The notes beneath the pieces were generated by a model, which was not told where the DNA came from, ran no database searches, and saw only the letters and a list, made by a program, of their open reading frames with translations. The translations under genes were made by a program, and so were the position numbers. This document shows positions 36,963-46,382 of a stretch of DNA of 64,000 nt, in pieces. The DNA is taken from contig CAXXSG010000002.1 in the NCBI GenBank assembly GCA_963665915.2, forward strand, positions 620,001 through 684,000, read 5' to 3'. The stretch is from JAFGRU01 sp963665915. Lineage in GTDB: Bacteria > Desulfobacterota > Desulfuromonadia > Desulfuromonadales > JAAYDE01. Position 1 is the stretch's first letter, and each line of letters opens with the position of its first letter.

Positions 36963-37038
36963 GCCGCCCTAGCTCAGCTGGTAGAGCAACGCACTCGTAA
37001 TGCGTAGGTCGTCGGTTCAAATCCGATGGGCGGCTCCA
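36963..37038 (+). tRNA. tRNA-Thr (anticodon CGT)
   Basis: Complete cloverleaf: acceptor GCCGCCC with GGGCGGC, D arm GCTC-GAGC, anticodon stem ACGCA-TGCGT around loop CTCGTAA (anticodon CGT), variable loop AGGTC, T arm GTCGG-CCGAT with TTCAAAT, discriminator T, and encoded CCA at 37036-37038. Confidence 0.97.
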
Positions 37039-37040
37039 GT

Positions 37041-37078
37041 AAAAAACGGTTTAGACTGAATAGTCTTAACCGTTTTTT
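37041..37078 (+). terminator. Terminator of the tRNA gene
   Basis: AAAAAACGGTTTAGACT and AGTCTTAACCGTTTTTT pair with a single mismatch around a GAAT loop, three bases after the tRNA CCA end. Confidence 0.88.
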
Positions 37079-37161
37079 AGTTTTGGACTATTTCTTTCGC
37101 ATGTTTTTTTACATAAAACCTCTGACTGGTATAATTACCATCTCATATATGGAGGAATGCA

Positions 37162-38937
37162 GTGATTATTTTAAAAATGCCATGGGTCAGGAAGGCCAGG
37201 AGGTTCTTTGTTTTTACGTCTCTTGCGATCTTGCCCGTGCTGACGGCTTGTGGAGGCGGTGGCTCGGGAGGCGGGTCATCTGGTGGTTCATCGGGTGGTG
37301 GCAGCTTTACGGGCGGTGAAACCAATCCGGTCTGTTTGCAGGGTGTTTCAGGAGGTGCGGTGCAAGAACCGGTGTTCTTGCGCAATGTCAATGGTCAAAC
37401 AAGCTGGTTTGCCTCTCCCATGACAGTGGATTTGGACGGCGATGGCACCCGGGAGATAGTGGCCGCCTATTACACTCTTTATGTCTATGACCATCTGGGA
37501 AGGCAATGGGACAGTGCAGCCGGTAACGGAGGGCGTATATATGCGCCCCATGTGGTCTGTGATCTGGACGGTGACGGCGTGGTGGAAATTGCCTGCGGCC
37601 AACGCCATGAAGTTTATGTATACGAATGGCGCGGAGGGCTTCAGCTTAAATCCGGTTGGCCGGCCGACACGACCAGCGCCGGTGAGTCTCCTGAGATCAG
37701 GGGCATGGCCGCCGCCGACCTCGATGGTGACGGACGGGTGGAAATCGTCGTCACGACGACCCAAACTCAATCGACTGCAGACGGTGGTGCCCAGGTTTTT
37801 GTTTATGATGCCGACGGGGCTCTTTATCAGCCACCAGGCCTTTCTTTTCCGGCCTGGCCGCGCTACAACAATCTTACCGGGGAAGGCGGCGATGCCGATC
37901 GCAATGGTGCCGGGCATAGCGGGTTTGGCTGTTACGGGCTCAATGTGGGGATTGGTGACATCGACGACGATTCGGAAAAGGAAATCATCGTCACTTACGA
38001 TAACCATCATATACAGGCTTTCAATCATGATGGGCGGGCTATCGATGCCTCGGGCAACTTTACCAATCGGGACAGCAATTATCTCAACATGCCTTTGACC
38101 TGGGGACAGTTCATCCGCTGGGCCGATCCGGCTGTGGAAGAGGCCCACTATAACCAGCACACGGGTGTTTGGCCCCATCCCAGCACCCAGGAGTGGCTGC
38201 AGTGGACCGCATCGCCCCCCAATGTGGTGGATCTGGATGGTGACGGCCGCAATGAAGTTGTGGGGGTTCCCAATATTGAAATGGATGTGCCTTATGTTAC
38301 TCAGGCCTACGGTATCATGGTGCTTGAAGGGGCTTATGGTACCGGAGAGCGCAGTGCCATGCGGCTGGCGGGTTGGGAGACTCTGCCTCGTGGCAATCTG
38401 CCTATCGATGTGGATGGGTGGTATCCCCCTGCGGGCGTGCCGGCTCCCACCACCATCAACATTCAGGGCGACGATCTTCCGGAAATAGTGGTTTCACTCA
38501 ACGATGGGTTTATGTACGCATTTGGGGCCGATAGCGGGGAAATATGGCGGTATAACTACACCCATGGTAAGGCTATCATGTTCGCATCAGAGGCCATGGC
38601 CGCTGATTTAAACCAGGACGGCTCGCCGGAAATTATTTTCACCACCTTCGGCGATCCCGACCAGCATGATTCAGGGAACCTGATCATCCTCGCTGCTGAC
38701 GGCACTCTTCTCCACGATCTGCCTCTACCCGACCCCGGGCATAACGGCAACGGCAATGGTGCCCCGGCGGCCCCCACCGTGGCCGATCTCGACAACGACG
38801 GGCAACTGGAAATCCTCGTCCAGACTTTTGACCATGGCATGGACATTTTCACCGTTCCCGGATCAGGAAGTAGCTGTCTGCTCTGGACCACGGCCCGTGG
38901 CGGGCCACTGCGTAATGGCAGGCCCAGTGGGTTGTAA
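37162..38937 (+). CDS. Secreted lipoprotein with FG-GAP/VCBS-type repeats
   Basis: 591 residues. Lipoprotein signal with LTAC (about 28-31), then a Gly/Ser linker, then a beta-propeller of about eight repeats with calcium-binding loops: DLDGDGTREIV, DLDGDGVVEIA, DLDGDGRVEIV, DIDDDSEKEII, DLDGDGRNEVV, DDLPEIV, DLNQDGSPEII and DLDNDGQLEIL. Such integrin-like propellers act in adhesion or as surface scaffolds. GTG start with GGAGG seven bases upstream. The gene stands alone downstream of tRNA-Thr. Confidence 0.88.
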   Translation: MIILKMPWVRKARRFFVFTSLAILPVLTACGGGGSGGGSSGGSSGGGSFTGGETNPVCLQGVSGGAVQEPVFLRNVNGQTSWFASPMTVDLDGDGTREIVAAYYTLYVYDHLGRQWDSAAGNGGRIYAPHVVCDLDGDGVVEIACGQRHEVYVYEWRGGLQLKSGWPADTTSAGESPEIRGMAAADLDGDGRVEIVVTTTQTQSTADGGAQVFVYDADGALYQPPGLSFPAWPRYNNLTGEGGDADRNGAGHSGFGCYGLNVGIGDIDDDSEKEIIVTYDNHHIQAFNHDGRAIDASGNFTNRDSNYLNMPLTWGQFIRWADPAVEEAHYNQHTGVWPHPSTQEWLQWTASPPNVVDLDGDGRNEVVGVPNIEMDVPYVTQAYGIMVLEGAYGTGERSAMRLAGWETLPRGNLPIDVDGWYPPAGVPAPTTINIQGDDLPEIVVSLNDGFMYAFGADSGEIWRYNYTHGKAIMFASEAMAADLNQDGSPEIIFTTFGDPDQHDSGNLIILAADGTLLHDLPLPDPGHNGNGNGAPAAPTVADLDNDGQLEILVQTFDHGMDIFTVPGSGSSCLLWTTARGGPLRNGRPSGL

Positions 38938-38967
38938 CATTAACCTCTCATCTTGCTGACCTCCGAA

Positions 38968-39245
38968 AGGCAAAAGCCTGAATAGGTTGTGCCGGTTTGT
39001 AGGACAACGGTTCGAGCCGTTTACAGGTCGATCAACCGATTTAAGGACCACGACATCAAAGGCCGCCAGGATCGACAGCACTCAGGAGCACCTGGGAAGC
39101 TTACAGAGCATGCTGTTAAAAGGTCTGGCGTTTAACGGTTGAACCATTCCACGTGCGACCACCCATTGGATTGTTCGGCTTATGGCCGAAGCTGCGGGTA
39201 TATCTCTCTGGAAGATAGCTGTTTCCCTCCCCGCGCAGATGGAAT
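38968..39245 (+). mobile_element. IS630-family transposase remnant
   Basis: Frame-broken plus-strand pieces resemble the N-terminal half of IS630 transposases: RTTVRAVYRSINRFKDHDIK and HSGAPGKLTEHAV in one frame, then ATTHWIVRLMAEAAGISLWK in another. This matches the order of the family's helix-turn-helix, R-SG-P-KLT linker and THW..R.LA segment. The catalytic DDE part is missing and stops interrupt, so it is extinct. Confidence 0.65.
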
Positions 39246-39250
39246 AATCA

Positions 39251-39871
39251 CTAATTCCCCTTGTCCGGAAAAGTTTCAAATAGTCCATTGGCTAAAGTGT
39301 AGACGGCGTAGTTCAGGCGGGTTGGAAAGTTCGCGCTGTAAAGAGGCCTGGATCGTCTGCTTTTTCGCCAAACTTCCTTCTGTCCGTTTTTTTCAAACAG
39401 CTGGGCTGTTGCGTTCAGATATATACGGCTGAAAGGACCTTCATCTGAGGATCGTTCCGTAGGATTAATCCCGAAGTGAAATGTAACATGGACTTGCATC
39501 AGCCCATCAACATCTTGGGAATAAGTCCCTGCCAGGCTGGATGGTTTGGATTTTAGAGGAACGGAATTTTGGTCCTCGACAATTTCCGTGGGAAAGTTCA
39601 GAGAACTCAGCTTATAGCCTTTCTGGGACAGAACCTTCTCAATTTGCCGGATGATCATACTGCTAAGATCCATGCCTTTTAAATCTGTTGGCAGCGGCGC
39701 GGAATATCCTTCAGCATAGGTGATGGGAAAAAGGCCGATGGTTGTTATTGAGGCCAGATCGTGATCACTCGGTATATTGTCAGTTTTTTTTGGAGTAGCA
39801 CAGGAAAGCAGTGCCAGGAGCGTCAATCCCAGAAAACTAAAAACACTAACCTTGAATAGCGTTTTATTCAT
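39251..39871 (-). CDS. Small lipoprotein, paralogue of the one at 60086
   Basis: 206 residues with lipoprotein signal LLSC (about 21-24). The body is alpha/beta and resembles CsgG/GNA1162-type outer-membrane lipoproteins: TTIGLFPITYAEGYSAPLP, IIRQIEKVLSQKGYKL and DGLMQVHVTFHFG. The gene at 60086-60709 encodes a related protein with the same order of blocks (TLGIMPVTYDARYAEPLD, ILRNTEKMLQAKGYR, DAVVAIHIISHFG). CTGGGAGG precedes the ATG. Substrate and role unknown; envelope assembly is inferred. Confidence 0.75.
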   Translation of the reverse strand: MNKTLFKVSVFSFLGLTLLALLSCATPKKTDNIPSDHDLASITTIGLFPITYAEGYSAPLPTDLKGMDLSSMIIRQIEKVLSQKGYKLSSLNFPTEIVEDQNSVPLKSKPSSLAGTYSQDVDGLMQVHVTFHFGINPTERSSDEGPFSRIYLNATAQLFEKNGQKEVWRKSRRSRPLYSANFPTRLNYAVYTLANGLFETFPDKGN

Positions 39872-40400
39872 GACAACCTCCCAGAAATTATTCTTGGGTT
39901 AAAAAATTTTCTATTTATCTATTATACCTTGGGCTAAGCAATCTTTGTCACTGGAAATCGGGACCCAGGGGCTGCAATCGGCTGAAGGCAAGCCGCACTT
40001 CCGAGTCATTTTGAATTGCTCGTTAATTTGCTATCCGCATTTGTTTTGTTATTTTTGACCTATAAGGTTACCTAACATAGTAGAAAACCTACTGCGAAAG
40101 GGGTGTCTCGCCATTTTCCATGAATTTTCGACTGATAGTCCCGCTATTTGCTCCCAAATTTGCGTGAATCAGTCCTGAAGCTACCATTATCTCGTAAAAA
40201 AAACCCTGTTCTGATAGCTATCCGGATAAATTTTTCCACCAGTTTTTGAGTAAGTCCCATGAGTTGAAGAAAAAAAATAAGATTGATGAAAATTCACTGT
40301 GGCGCGTGGCATTTTTTTTGCTCATAAAACATTTCGGTGATTAAGAAAGCCGCCGGTTTTTTATTTGCGGAACTGTTGATTCCTAACCCAGTGGGCTGGC
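39872..40400. other. Long intergenic stretch, nothing recognised
   Basis: 529 bases upstream of both flanking genes. I looked for a GEMM-type c-di-GMP riboswitch because of the PilZ neighbour and found none of its conserved blocks. It may hold promoters for both genes. Confidence 0.5.
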
Positions 40401-41111
40401 ATGGATACAATCGAGCAGCAAATTGTTCTCACAGATGACCCTGATTTGGTCGAGGTGATTGAAAACTCCTTTTTTGGCAGGGAGGGGTATTCTCTCAAAA
40501 AAGTTTCCAGCGGCCCTGAGGCGTTTAAATTTATTGAAGAGGAAGCCCCGGTTTTGGCTATCCTGTCCCTGGGTATGGAAAAATTTGGCGGGGAAGAATG
40601 TTTTCGCATGGTTAAAAAAGACCCCTTTCTCTGCCTTTTGCCTGTTGTCCTGGTTTCCTCCAACAGTCCCTGGGATTTAAAAAAATGCAAAGATGCCGGG
40701 TGCGACAATGTCGTCATCAGACCGATTGACAGTTGGACGCTCATTTCCATGTGCTGCCAGCTTTTACATATTGTCGGCCGTGCTTCCCCCCGGCGAAGGG
40801 TCTCCATTCCGGTTCACTGGGGGCCGAAAGAAGATGGTGCTCAGTCAGGGACAATCGTTGATATCAATTCGGGCGGGATGTTTATTCACACGGACAATTA
40901 CCTCCCTCCTGATAAAATTATAAACTTGAGATTTACGCTTTCCGAGGTTGGCCGGACAGTCTGTTGCCAGGGTAAGGTGGCTTGGATTAACCATCCGGAA
41001 TGGATCAAGTCAATGGAACTTCCGGCGGGCATGGGTATCTGTTTCTGTTCCATTTCAGAGATGGATCGTACCGCGGTCCAGGCATATCTCCAGCGGAAGA
41101 AAGCCGGATAA
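40401..41111 (+). CDS. Receiver-like + PilZ domain protein (PlpA type)
   Basis: 236 residues: a CheY-like domain (1-125) followed by a PilZ domain (about 130-235). The receiver's phospho-acceptor position reads ILSLGMEKFGGEE, so Asp is replaced by Ser and it cannot be phosphorylated in the usual way. PilZ features RRRVSIPV and DINSGGMFI match the c-di-GMP signature RxxxR and DxSxxG with Ser to Asn. Likely a c-di-GMP effector for motility or surface behaviour. Ribosome site weak. Confidence 0.85.
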   Translation: MDTIEQQIVLTDDPDLVEVIENSFFGREGYSLKKVSSGPEAFKFIEEEAPVLAILSLGMEKFGGEECFRMVKKDPFLCLLPVVLVSSNSPWDLKKCKDAGCDNVVIRPIDSWTLISMCCQLLHIVGRASPRRRVSIPVHWGPKEDGAQSGTIVDINSGGMFIHTDNYLPPDKIINLRFTLSEVGRTVCCQGKVAWINHPEWIKSMELPAGMGICFCSISEMDRTAVQAYLQRKKAG

Positions 41112-41272
41112 TTTTTACTTTCGTCCAGGTCAATCCTTGACCGGATTTCTCTCTTTCTTATTTCTCTGCTTAATTAAAATTTAATACATCTATCAGTCGA
41201 CAGTGGGCCCTTTTTATGACATTTTTGGGTAGTGGAGAACCAAAACACTAACCGTGGAGATTGTAAACAGTC

Positions 41273-42277
41273 ATGAATTCCAGAAAAAAACGAATTTTCG
41301 TAACAGGAGGCGCAGGATACATTGGTAGCCATGTGGTAAAAATGCTCGGCGAACAGGGTTTTGAAATTCTGACATATGACAACCTGTCGAGCGGAAATTC
41401 CTGGGCCGTCCTCTCCGGGGAACTGGTTGTGGGCGACCTGGCTGACAAGGAAAACCTGGTCAAAGTTCTGCTCGAGTTTAAGCCTGACGCCATTATTCAT
41501 TTTGCCGCTTTTATTGAAGTAGCTGAAAGTGTTGGCAATCCTCTGAAATATTTCCGAAATAACACGGCCAATGCCTTGAATCTCCTGGAAACTGCCCGCT
41601 TTTGCGGGGTTGATAATTTTATTTTCTCCTCAACCGCAGCAGTTTATGGAATTCCTGCTGAAAACCCGGTTAATGAAAACGCTCCACTCAAGCCGATCAA
41701 TCCTTACGGGGCTTCCAAATCGATGACTGAAAAATTTCTGGAGGACCTGGCTTTCGGGGATGATGCTTTTCGATATGTTTCCCTGCGCTATTTCAACGTT
41801 GCCTCGGCGGATCCTGACGGGCGAATCGGCCAGGCCTACCGCAATCCGACGCATCTCATCACTCGCGCCGTCAAGACGGCTCTGGGGGATTATCCTGAAC
41901 TGCAGGTTTTCGGTACCGATTACGATACCCCCGACGGGACCTGTATCCGGGATTATATTCATGTTGTCGATTTGGCGGCGGCTCATCTGGAAGCACTGAA
42001 ATTTCTCATGGATGGAGGGAAAAGCCAGATTCTGAATTGTGGGTACGGCAAAGGGTTTTCCGTTAAAGAGGTTTTGGACGCAGTGAAGCATGTCACCGGG
42101 GTCGATTTCAGGGTCACTGACGCGCCGAGGAGGGAAGGGGATCCACCTGCTCTGATTGCAGATAACCGGAAAATTGTTCGCACCTTTGACTGGAAGCCGG
42201 TTCATGATGATCTTATGGAGATTGTCCGGGGCGCTTTTGAGTGGGAAAAAACCCTCCAGGAGAAGTACAAGTCTTAA
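41273..42277 (+). CDS. galE: UDP-glucose 4-epimerase
   Basis: 334 residues, short-chain dehydrogenase fold. NAD-binding VTGGAGYIGSH at 10-20, catalytic Ser/Thr in FSSTAAVYG near 122, YxxxK in YGASK near 147, and substrate-loop RYFNVASADPDGRIGQ. It interconverts UDP-glucose and UDP-galactose for LPS and capsule precursors. Stands alone; a strong terminator follows. Confidence 0.96.
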   Translation: MNSRKKRIFVTGGAGYIGSHVVKMLGEQGFEILTYDNLSSGNSWAVLSGELVVGDLADKENLVKVLLEFKPDAIIHFAAFIEVAESVGNPLKYFRNNTANALNLLETARFCGVDNFIFSSTAAVYGIPAENPVNENAPLKPINPYGASKSMTEKFLEDLAFGDDAFRYVSLRYFNVASADPDGRIGQAYRNPTHLITRAVKTALGDYPELQVFGTDYDTPDGTCIRDYIHVVDLAAAHLEALKFLMDGGKSQILNCGYGKGFSVKEVLDAVKHVTGVDFRVTDAPRREGDPPALIADNRKIVRTFDWKPVHDDLMEIVRGAFEWEKTLQEKYKS

Positions 42278-42300
42278 TATGTTATTTAAGGAGAGAATTA

Positions 42301-42335
42301 AAAAAAAAGCGGCTGCCTGGCAGGCGCTTTTTTTT
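42301..42335 (+). terminator. Terminator of galE
   Basis: AAAAAAAAGCGGCTGCC and GGCAGGCGCTTTTTTTT form a stem with one mismatch around a single T, 25 bases after the galE stop. Confidence 0.88.
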
Positions 42336-42510
42336 ATGGAAAAAGGCGTCAGCAGAAACGAAATGTCCTGGAGGCGGTATAATATCCCGACATTTGAATA
42401 CGGGAATTGAATTTTAGGTCGGTTTTTGATTTAATCTTTAAAAGAAACAATATGATTTGAAGAGCCTTTGCTAATCCGGTTTATTCTCCGGGCTAAAGGA
42501 AAAATTGTCG

Positions 42511-43377
42511 ATGAATTCTCTAGACGCTTCAGAAGTAACCTCTTCCGGCAGCGGGCGGCTGTGGCAGAAATTGCGAAATAATCACCTTGCCATGGCAGGG
42601 GCCGGGATCGTCTTGTTGATGTTTCTGTTTGCTTTGCTGGCGCCTTTTACCGGCAAGGATCCTGCTGCCATTGACATTCCCCATCGGCTCCTTTCACCTT
42701 GCTGGAGCTTTCCTCTTGGGACAGACGACCTGGGGCGGGATGTCCTCACCAGGATTCTTTTCGGAGCCCGGATATCTCTGCTTGTTGGGTTTGTGTCGGT
42801 AGGCATCGCGACCCTGATAGGTGTCATCTTGGGCGCTCTCGCCGGTTTTTATGGTTCCTGGATCGATTCAATTATCATGCGGTTTGTGGATATCATGCTC
42901 TGTTTCCCGACCTTTTTTCTGATTCTTGCGGTCATTGCTTTCCTCGAGCCTTCCATCTGGAACATCATGATTATTATCGGTTTGACCGGTTGGATGGGGG
43001 TCGCGCGTCTGGTTCGTGCAGAGTTTCTCTCCCTTCGGGAGCGCGATTTTGTTTTTGCCGCACGGGCCCTTGGCGCCCTCGACATGCGGATCATTTTTGG
43101 GCATATTCTGCCCAACGCCATGTCACCGGTTCTGGTTGCAGCCACTCTCGGCGTTGCAGGTGCCATTCTGACTGAAAGCGCTCTTTCTTTTCTTGGGATC
43201 GGCGTTCAGCCTCCTACCCCGTCCTGGGGGAACATGCTGATTATCGGGAAGCAGACTCTGGGCTCCGCCTGGTGGCTTTCCGTTTTCCCCGGGGTGGCCA
43301 TTCTCCTGACGGTTCTGGGATATAATCTGCTCGGCGAGGGAATCCGGGACGCCCTGGATCCAAGATTGAATCAGTAA
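42511..43377 (+). CDS. Orphan OppC/DppC-type ABC transporter permease
   Basis: About 288 residues with six membrane helices. N-terminal extension and first helix near 27-47, HPLGTDDLGRD-like element FPLGTDDLGRDVLTRILFGARISL, and the EAA loop AARALGALDMRIIFGHILPNAMSP that contacts the ATPase. It would be one half of a peptide or nickel importer channel. No OppA, OppB, OppD or OppF gene lies nearby, so partners must be elsewhere. ATG 42511 is chosen; AAAGGAA precedes it. Confidence 0.92.
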   Translation: MNSLDASEVTSSGSGRLWQKLRNNHLAMAGAGIVLLMFLFALLAPFTGKDPAAIDIPHRLLSPCWSFPLGTDDLGRDVLTRILFGARISLLVGFVSVGIATLIGVILGALAGFYGSWIDSIIMRFVDIMLCFPTFFLILAVIAFLEPSIWNIMIIIGLTGWMGVARLVRAEFLSLRERDFVFAARALGALDMRIIFGHILPNAMSPVLVAATLGVAGAILTESALSFLGIGVQPPTPSWGNMLIIGKQTLGSAWWLSVFPGVAILLTVLGYNLLGEGIRDALDPRLNQ

Positions 43378-43442
43378 TGACCTTCCGGCCGGTTCCTGGA
43401 GGCCTCTAAAAAATCCTTTTAAATTTATTCGATTGAGAAACC

Positions 43443-44258
43443 ATGCCTGAGCTGCCTGAAGTTGAAACCATCCGGCGGGGAATCAAGCCTCTGATTGTCA
43501 GCAAAATAGTGAGCTGTTCGATTTTGCGCTCCACCCGGCTTCGATGGTCGGTGGCAAGCCGGGAGCTACATACTCTCAATGGTCAACAAGTGCTGGGAGT
43601 GGAGCGGCGAGCGAAGTTTCTTATCCTCCGCTTTACCTCGGGCTGGCTTGTGCTGCACATGGGGATGTCGGGTACGCTTCGATTTTGCCGCTCTGAAGCT
43701 CTGCCTTTGAAGCATGACCATTTCGACCTGGTTTTTACCGATGGGACACGTCTGCGTTTTCGTGACCCTCGCAAATTCGGAGGGATTATTTTCTTTCGTA
43801 AAAATCCCTTGTTTTCAAATTTTTTATCCAGGATCGGCCCCGAGCCTTTTTCAGAACATGTGAATGGTCGCTACCTTTACAACAAGGCCAGGGGAAAAAA
43901 GGTTCCTGTCAAGGCCTTCATCATGGACCAGAGAATAATGGCCGGAGTTGGAAATATTTACGCGAACGAGGCCCTTTTTTTGAGTGGAATACGGCCTTCT
44001 CGTTTGGCTGGACAGGTGGCGGAAAAAAGATATGAAATGTTGGCTCAAAACATTCGGCTGGTACTTTGTAGGGCCATTGAGGCGGGAGGGACCAGCATTC
44101 GCGATTTTCAGAATGAAAATGGCGATCCAGGTTATTTTGCCCTTGAACTGCTTGTCTATGGGAAGGCAGGCCGTTCCTGTCCTTATTGCGGGGAACGGAT
44201 TTCATCAGCCAGGATCGGGACACGATCGACCTTCTTCTGTCGGAAATGCCAGAAATAA
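43443..44258 (+). CDS. mutM: Formamidopyrimidine-DNA glycosylase
   Basis: 271 residues. Base-excision repair enzyme that removes 8-oxoguanine and nicks the strand. Catalytic N-terminus PELPEVET (Pro2, Glu3), Lys in the KFLIL segment near 58, H2TH region GVGNIYANEALF near 165, and C-terminal zinc finger CPYC...CRKC (about 246-269). Length and all active residues are standard. Confidence 0.97.
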   Translation: MPELPEVETIRRGIKPLIVSKIVSCSILRSTRLRWSVASRELHTLNGQQVLGVERRAKFLILRFTSGWLVLHMGMSGTLRFCRSEALPLKHDHFDLVFTDGTRLRFRDPRKFGGIIFFRKNPLFSNFLSRIGPEPFSEHVNGRYLYNKARGKKVPVKAFIMDQRIMAGVGNIYANEALFLSGIRPSRLAGQVAEKRYEMLAQNIRLVLCRAIEAGGTSIRDFQNENGDPGYFALELLVYGKAGRSCPYCGERISSARIGTRSTFFCRKCQK

Positions 44259-44373
44259 AATGCTGCCTGCTTAGCGTTGTCACCGGCAGGGCGCACAGAA
44301 TTTTAAAGGTGGAGCATATTCATTGGGAACCAAAGGTGGTGATTTTCAAATGCTTCGATGGGAGGTTTGAATT

Positions 44374-44877
44374 ATGGAAATGCTTGAAGGAATAATATCG
44401 CGACAGAGTGTCCGGCACTTTACTCCCGAGGAAATCAGCCAGGACTGCATCCACAAAATTCTGGAGGCCGGTTTGCAGGCCCCCTCCGGGCTGAATAATC
44501 AGCCCTGGAAGTTTGTCATCCTGAGAGCCGCTGGAGTTCGCCGACAACTTGCAGAATTGACAAAATATTCCAGAATTATTCGGGAGGCGCCGGTCTGCCT
44601 GGGAATTTTTATCGATAGGGGACTGATTTACCATGAGACAAAAGATTATCAGGCCATGGGGGCTTGCATCCAGAACATTCTTTTGGCGGCACACGGATTG
44701 GGCTTGGGGGCGGTCTGGCTTGGAGAGATTCTCAAAAACGCTGAAAAAGTAAGACTACTTCTGGAGGTGCCGGAAGGGATCGACCTGATGGCGATTGTCG
44801 CTTTAGGTCGCCCTGGACATCTCCAGAAGAGAAAAGAACGCAAAGGCCTTGGTGGGGTGGTTATAAAGGAAATTTAA
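44374..44877 (+). CDS. Nitroreductase-family flavoprotein
   Basis: 167 residues. FMN-binding elements SRQSVRHF (about 9-16), APSGLNNQPWKFV (about 36-48), and GLGAVWLGE plus VALGRPG near the C-terminus. The family reduces nitro compounds, quinones or flavins with NAD(P)H, and some members act in cobalamin or iodotyrosine chemistry. Substrate not deducible. GGAGG precedes the ATG at 44374. Confidence 0.9.
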   Translation: MEMLEGIISRQSVRHFTPEEISQDCIHKILEAGLQAPSGLNNQPWKFVILRAAGVRRQLAELTKYSRIIREAPVCLGIFIDRGLIYHETKDYQAMGACIQNILLAAHGLGLGAVWLGEILKNAEKVRLLLEVPEGIDLMAIVALGRPGHLQKRKERKGLGGVVIKEI

Positions 44878-44944
44878 ATACTTCGACTTAGATGTCTGCC
44901 GGGCTTAGAGGATCGTCCTGAAAAAATGGGAGATCGAGGACAGA

Positions 44945-44998
44945 TTTTCGCAAACTTGAGATCGAATAGCAGGGCTATTTGTCGAAAATTTGCGAAAA
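44945..44998. repeat. Large hairpin between convergent genes
   Basis: Outer arms TTTTCGCAAACTT and AAATTTGCGAAAA pair at 12 of 13 positions, with an inner perfect stem AATAGC/GCTATT. It lies between the 3' ends of the nitroreductase and GGDEF genes and could be a two-way terminator, although no T-run follows. Confidence 0.55.
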
Positions 44999-45051
44999 TA
45001 TGGTCCGCTTTACCGATTTTGTAATAGATTCACCCTAAGTCCTACAGACGC

Positions 45052-46047
45052 CTAGAGAGAAGCATAGGCCGCGGTAGCCTGTGAGGCCGGCATGACCACG
45101 TTCCCGCTTTGAAATGGTAATACCGCCTTCTGGCTTTTGGCCATTTCTCCACGGTAAAGTTCGGATCGATTATTCCCCTTTGTTGCAGCGGATTTCAGAG
45201 CCAGGCAAGCTTCGTCCACCATGTTTACGGGACTGCTTCCTCGCTTAGCCCTTCGTGCGGAAATCCCCATGCTCACTGTGAGCGGGTAGTCCATGGGTTG
45301 ACCGGCAATCTTTTTGCGAATTCTTTCCGCTGCCGCATAAGCCTGCTGTTCGCTTACATGAGGGAGAAGTAGGCCGAAGGCGTGATCATCTAATCGACAG
45401 ATCGGGTCGCCTCTGCGACAAATTTGCATCAAAGCTTCACCAAGCGTCTTCAGCATCTTCTGAGAGAAATTTTGACCCAGTGTTTCCCCGATGGAATCGA
45501 AATGGTCGGGTTTAATGACCAGGACCGCATATTGATTGGCGCCCCCAATTTCAGCTTTCTCCCGCTCTTCAAGAAGGGTCTGGAAATAATCCCAGGTGTG
45601 CAGGCCGGTCAGAGGGTCTGTGGTTGCGCGCTTAAACAAGGTTTCCTTTGAGACGCGAAGTTTTTCGATGCGGCGTTTTTTTGTTACATGGAACTGAGTA
45701 AGAGCGCTGATTTCCATTGGTGTGGACTGGGTGGTCAGAAAATCTGCTGCTCCCATTTCCAGAGCACGAATCCTTTTTTCAGGAGTGGTCTCCTCGCTGA
45801 AAAGAAAGACCGGGATGTCGCACCATTCCTCTTTTTTCTTGAGCGTGGCAAAGATCTCTGCCGTGGTAAAATTCTGGGTGGCGTCAAGGCTGAAAATAAC
45901 ATCCACGGAACGTTTGTTCAGAAAATCCGTCATTTCCTGAAGATTAGTGCAGAAAAAGGATTCTCCAAACATAGCTGTCTGATCTAAAAACTCTGCAAAA
46001 TTTTTCTGCCTGCTTCGAACATTTCCGACTATTAAAGCTGTTGTCAT
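45052..46047 (-). CDS. Receiver-GGDEF protein with degenerate active sites
   Basis: 331 residues: CheY-like domain (1-125) and GGDEF domain (about 140-300). The GGDEF signature reads LDDHAF in RLDDHAFGLLLP, so both glycines, the metal Asp and the Glu are lost, and diguanylate cyclase activity is not expected. The receiver lacks an aspartate at the usual place (IFSLDATQ is shifted) and the conserved Lys is Thr (DFLTTQSTP). Start 46047 is set by AGGAGGTC; the longer frame to 46074 is unlikely. Perhaps a GTP or c-di-GMP sensor. Confidence 0.88.
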   Translation of the reverse strand: MTTALIVGNVRSRQKNFAEFLDQTAMFGESFFCTNLQEMTDFLNKRSVDVIFSLDATQNFTTAEIFATLKKKEEWCDIPVFLFSEETTPEKRIRALEMGAADFLTTQSTPMEISALTQFHVTKKRRIEKLRVSKETLFKRATTDPLTGLHTWDYFQTLLEEREKAEIGGANQYAVLVIKPDHFDSIGETLGQNFSQKMLKTLGEALMQICRRGDPICRLDDHAFGLLLPHVSEQQAYAAAERIRKKIAGQPMDYPLTVSMGISARRAKRGSSPVNMVDEACLALKSAATKGNNRSELYRGEMAKSQKAVLPFQSGNVVMPASQATAAYASL

Positions 46048-46382
46048 TTTGACCTCCTGGGCTTTTATCCTCAAAGTAAAAATATTCGAAAATTCAATGT
46101 GTTGACCTAATGAGCAAAGAGGATACCAACGTTTTAATGTCCGTTGGTCTCTTGCTATACTGTTTCGGTTTTTTTCAAAGAATCTTTAGTAAAAAAAACA
46201 TTTCAAAGAATAACCTCCTGAAATTATAAGAAAATTTGTATTCTTAAAAAGTGGAGATATGATGCTCGCCTCATTTTTTCTTATTTGGAAGAATGGTTCT
46301 TTATTTAGAAATGTCAAATAATTGACCTGCTTTGTTCTACTTAAATAGAGGATAAATTGAAGGAAAGTCCCTTATACCGAGA

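Noticed and set aside
39082..39288. 68-codon minus-strand frame
   Set aside because: It lies antisense to the IS630 remnant and overlaps the lipoprotein end.
39872..40400. Possible c-di-GMP riboswitch before the PilZ gene
   Set aside because: The conserved GEMM blocks and tetraloop receptor are absent.
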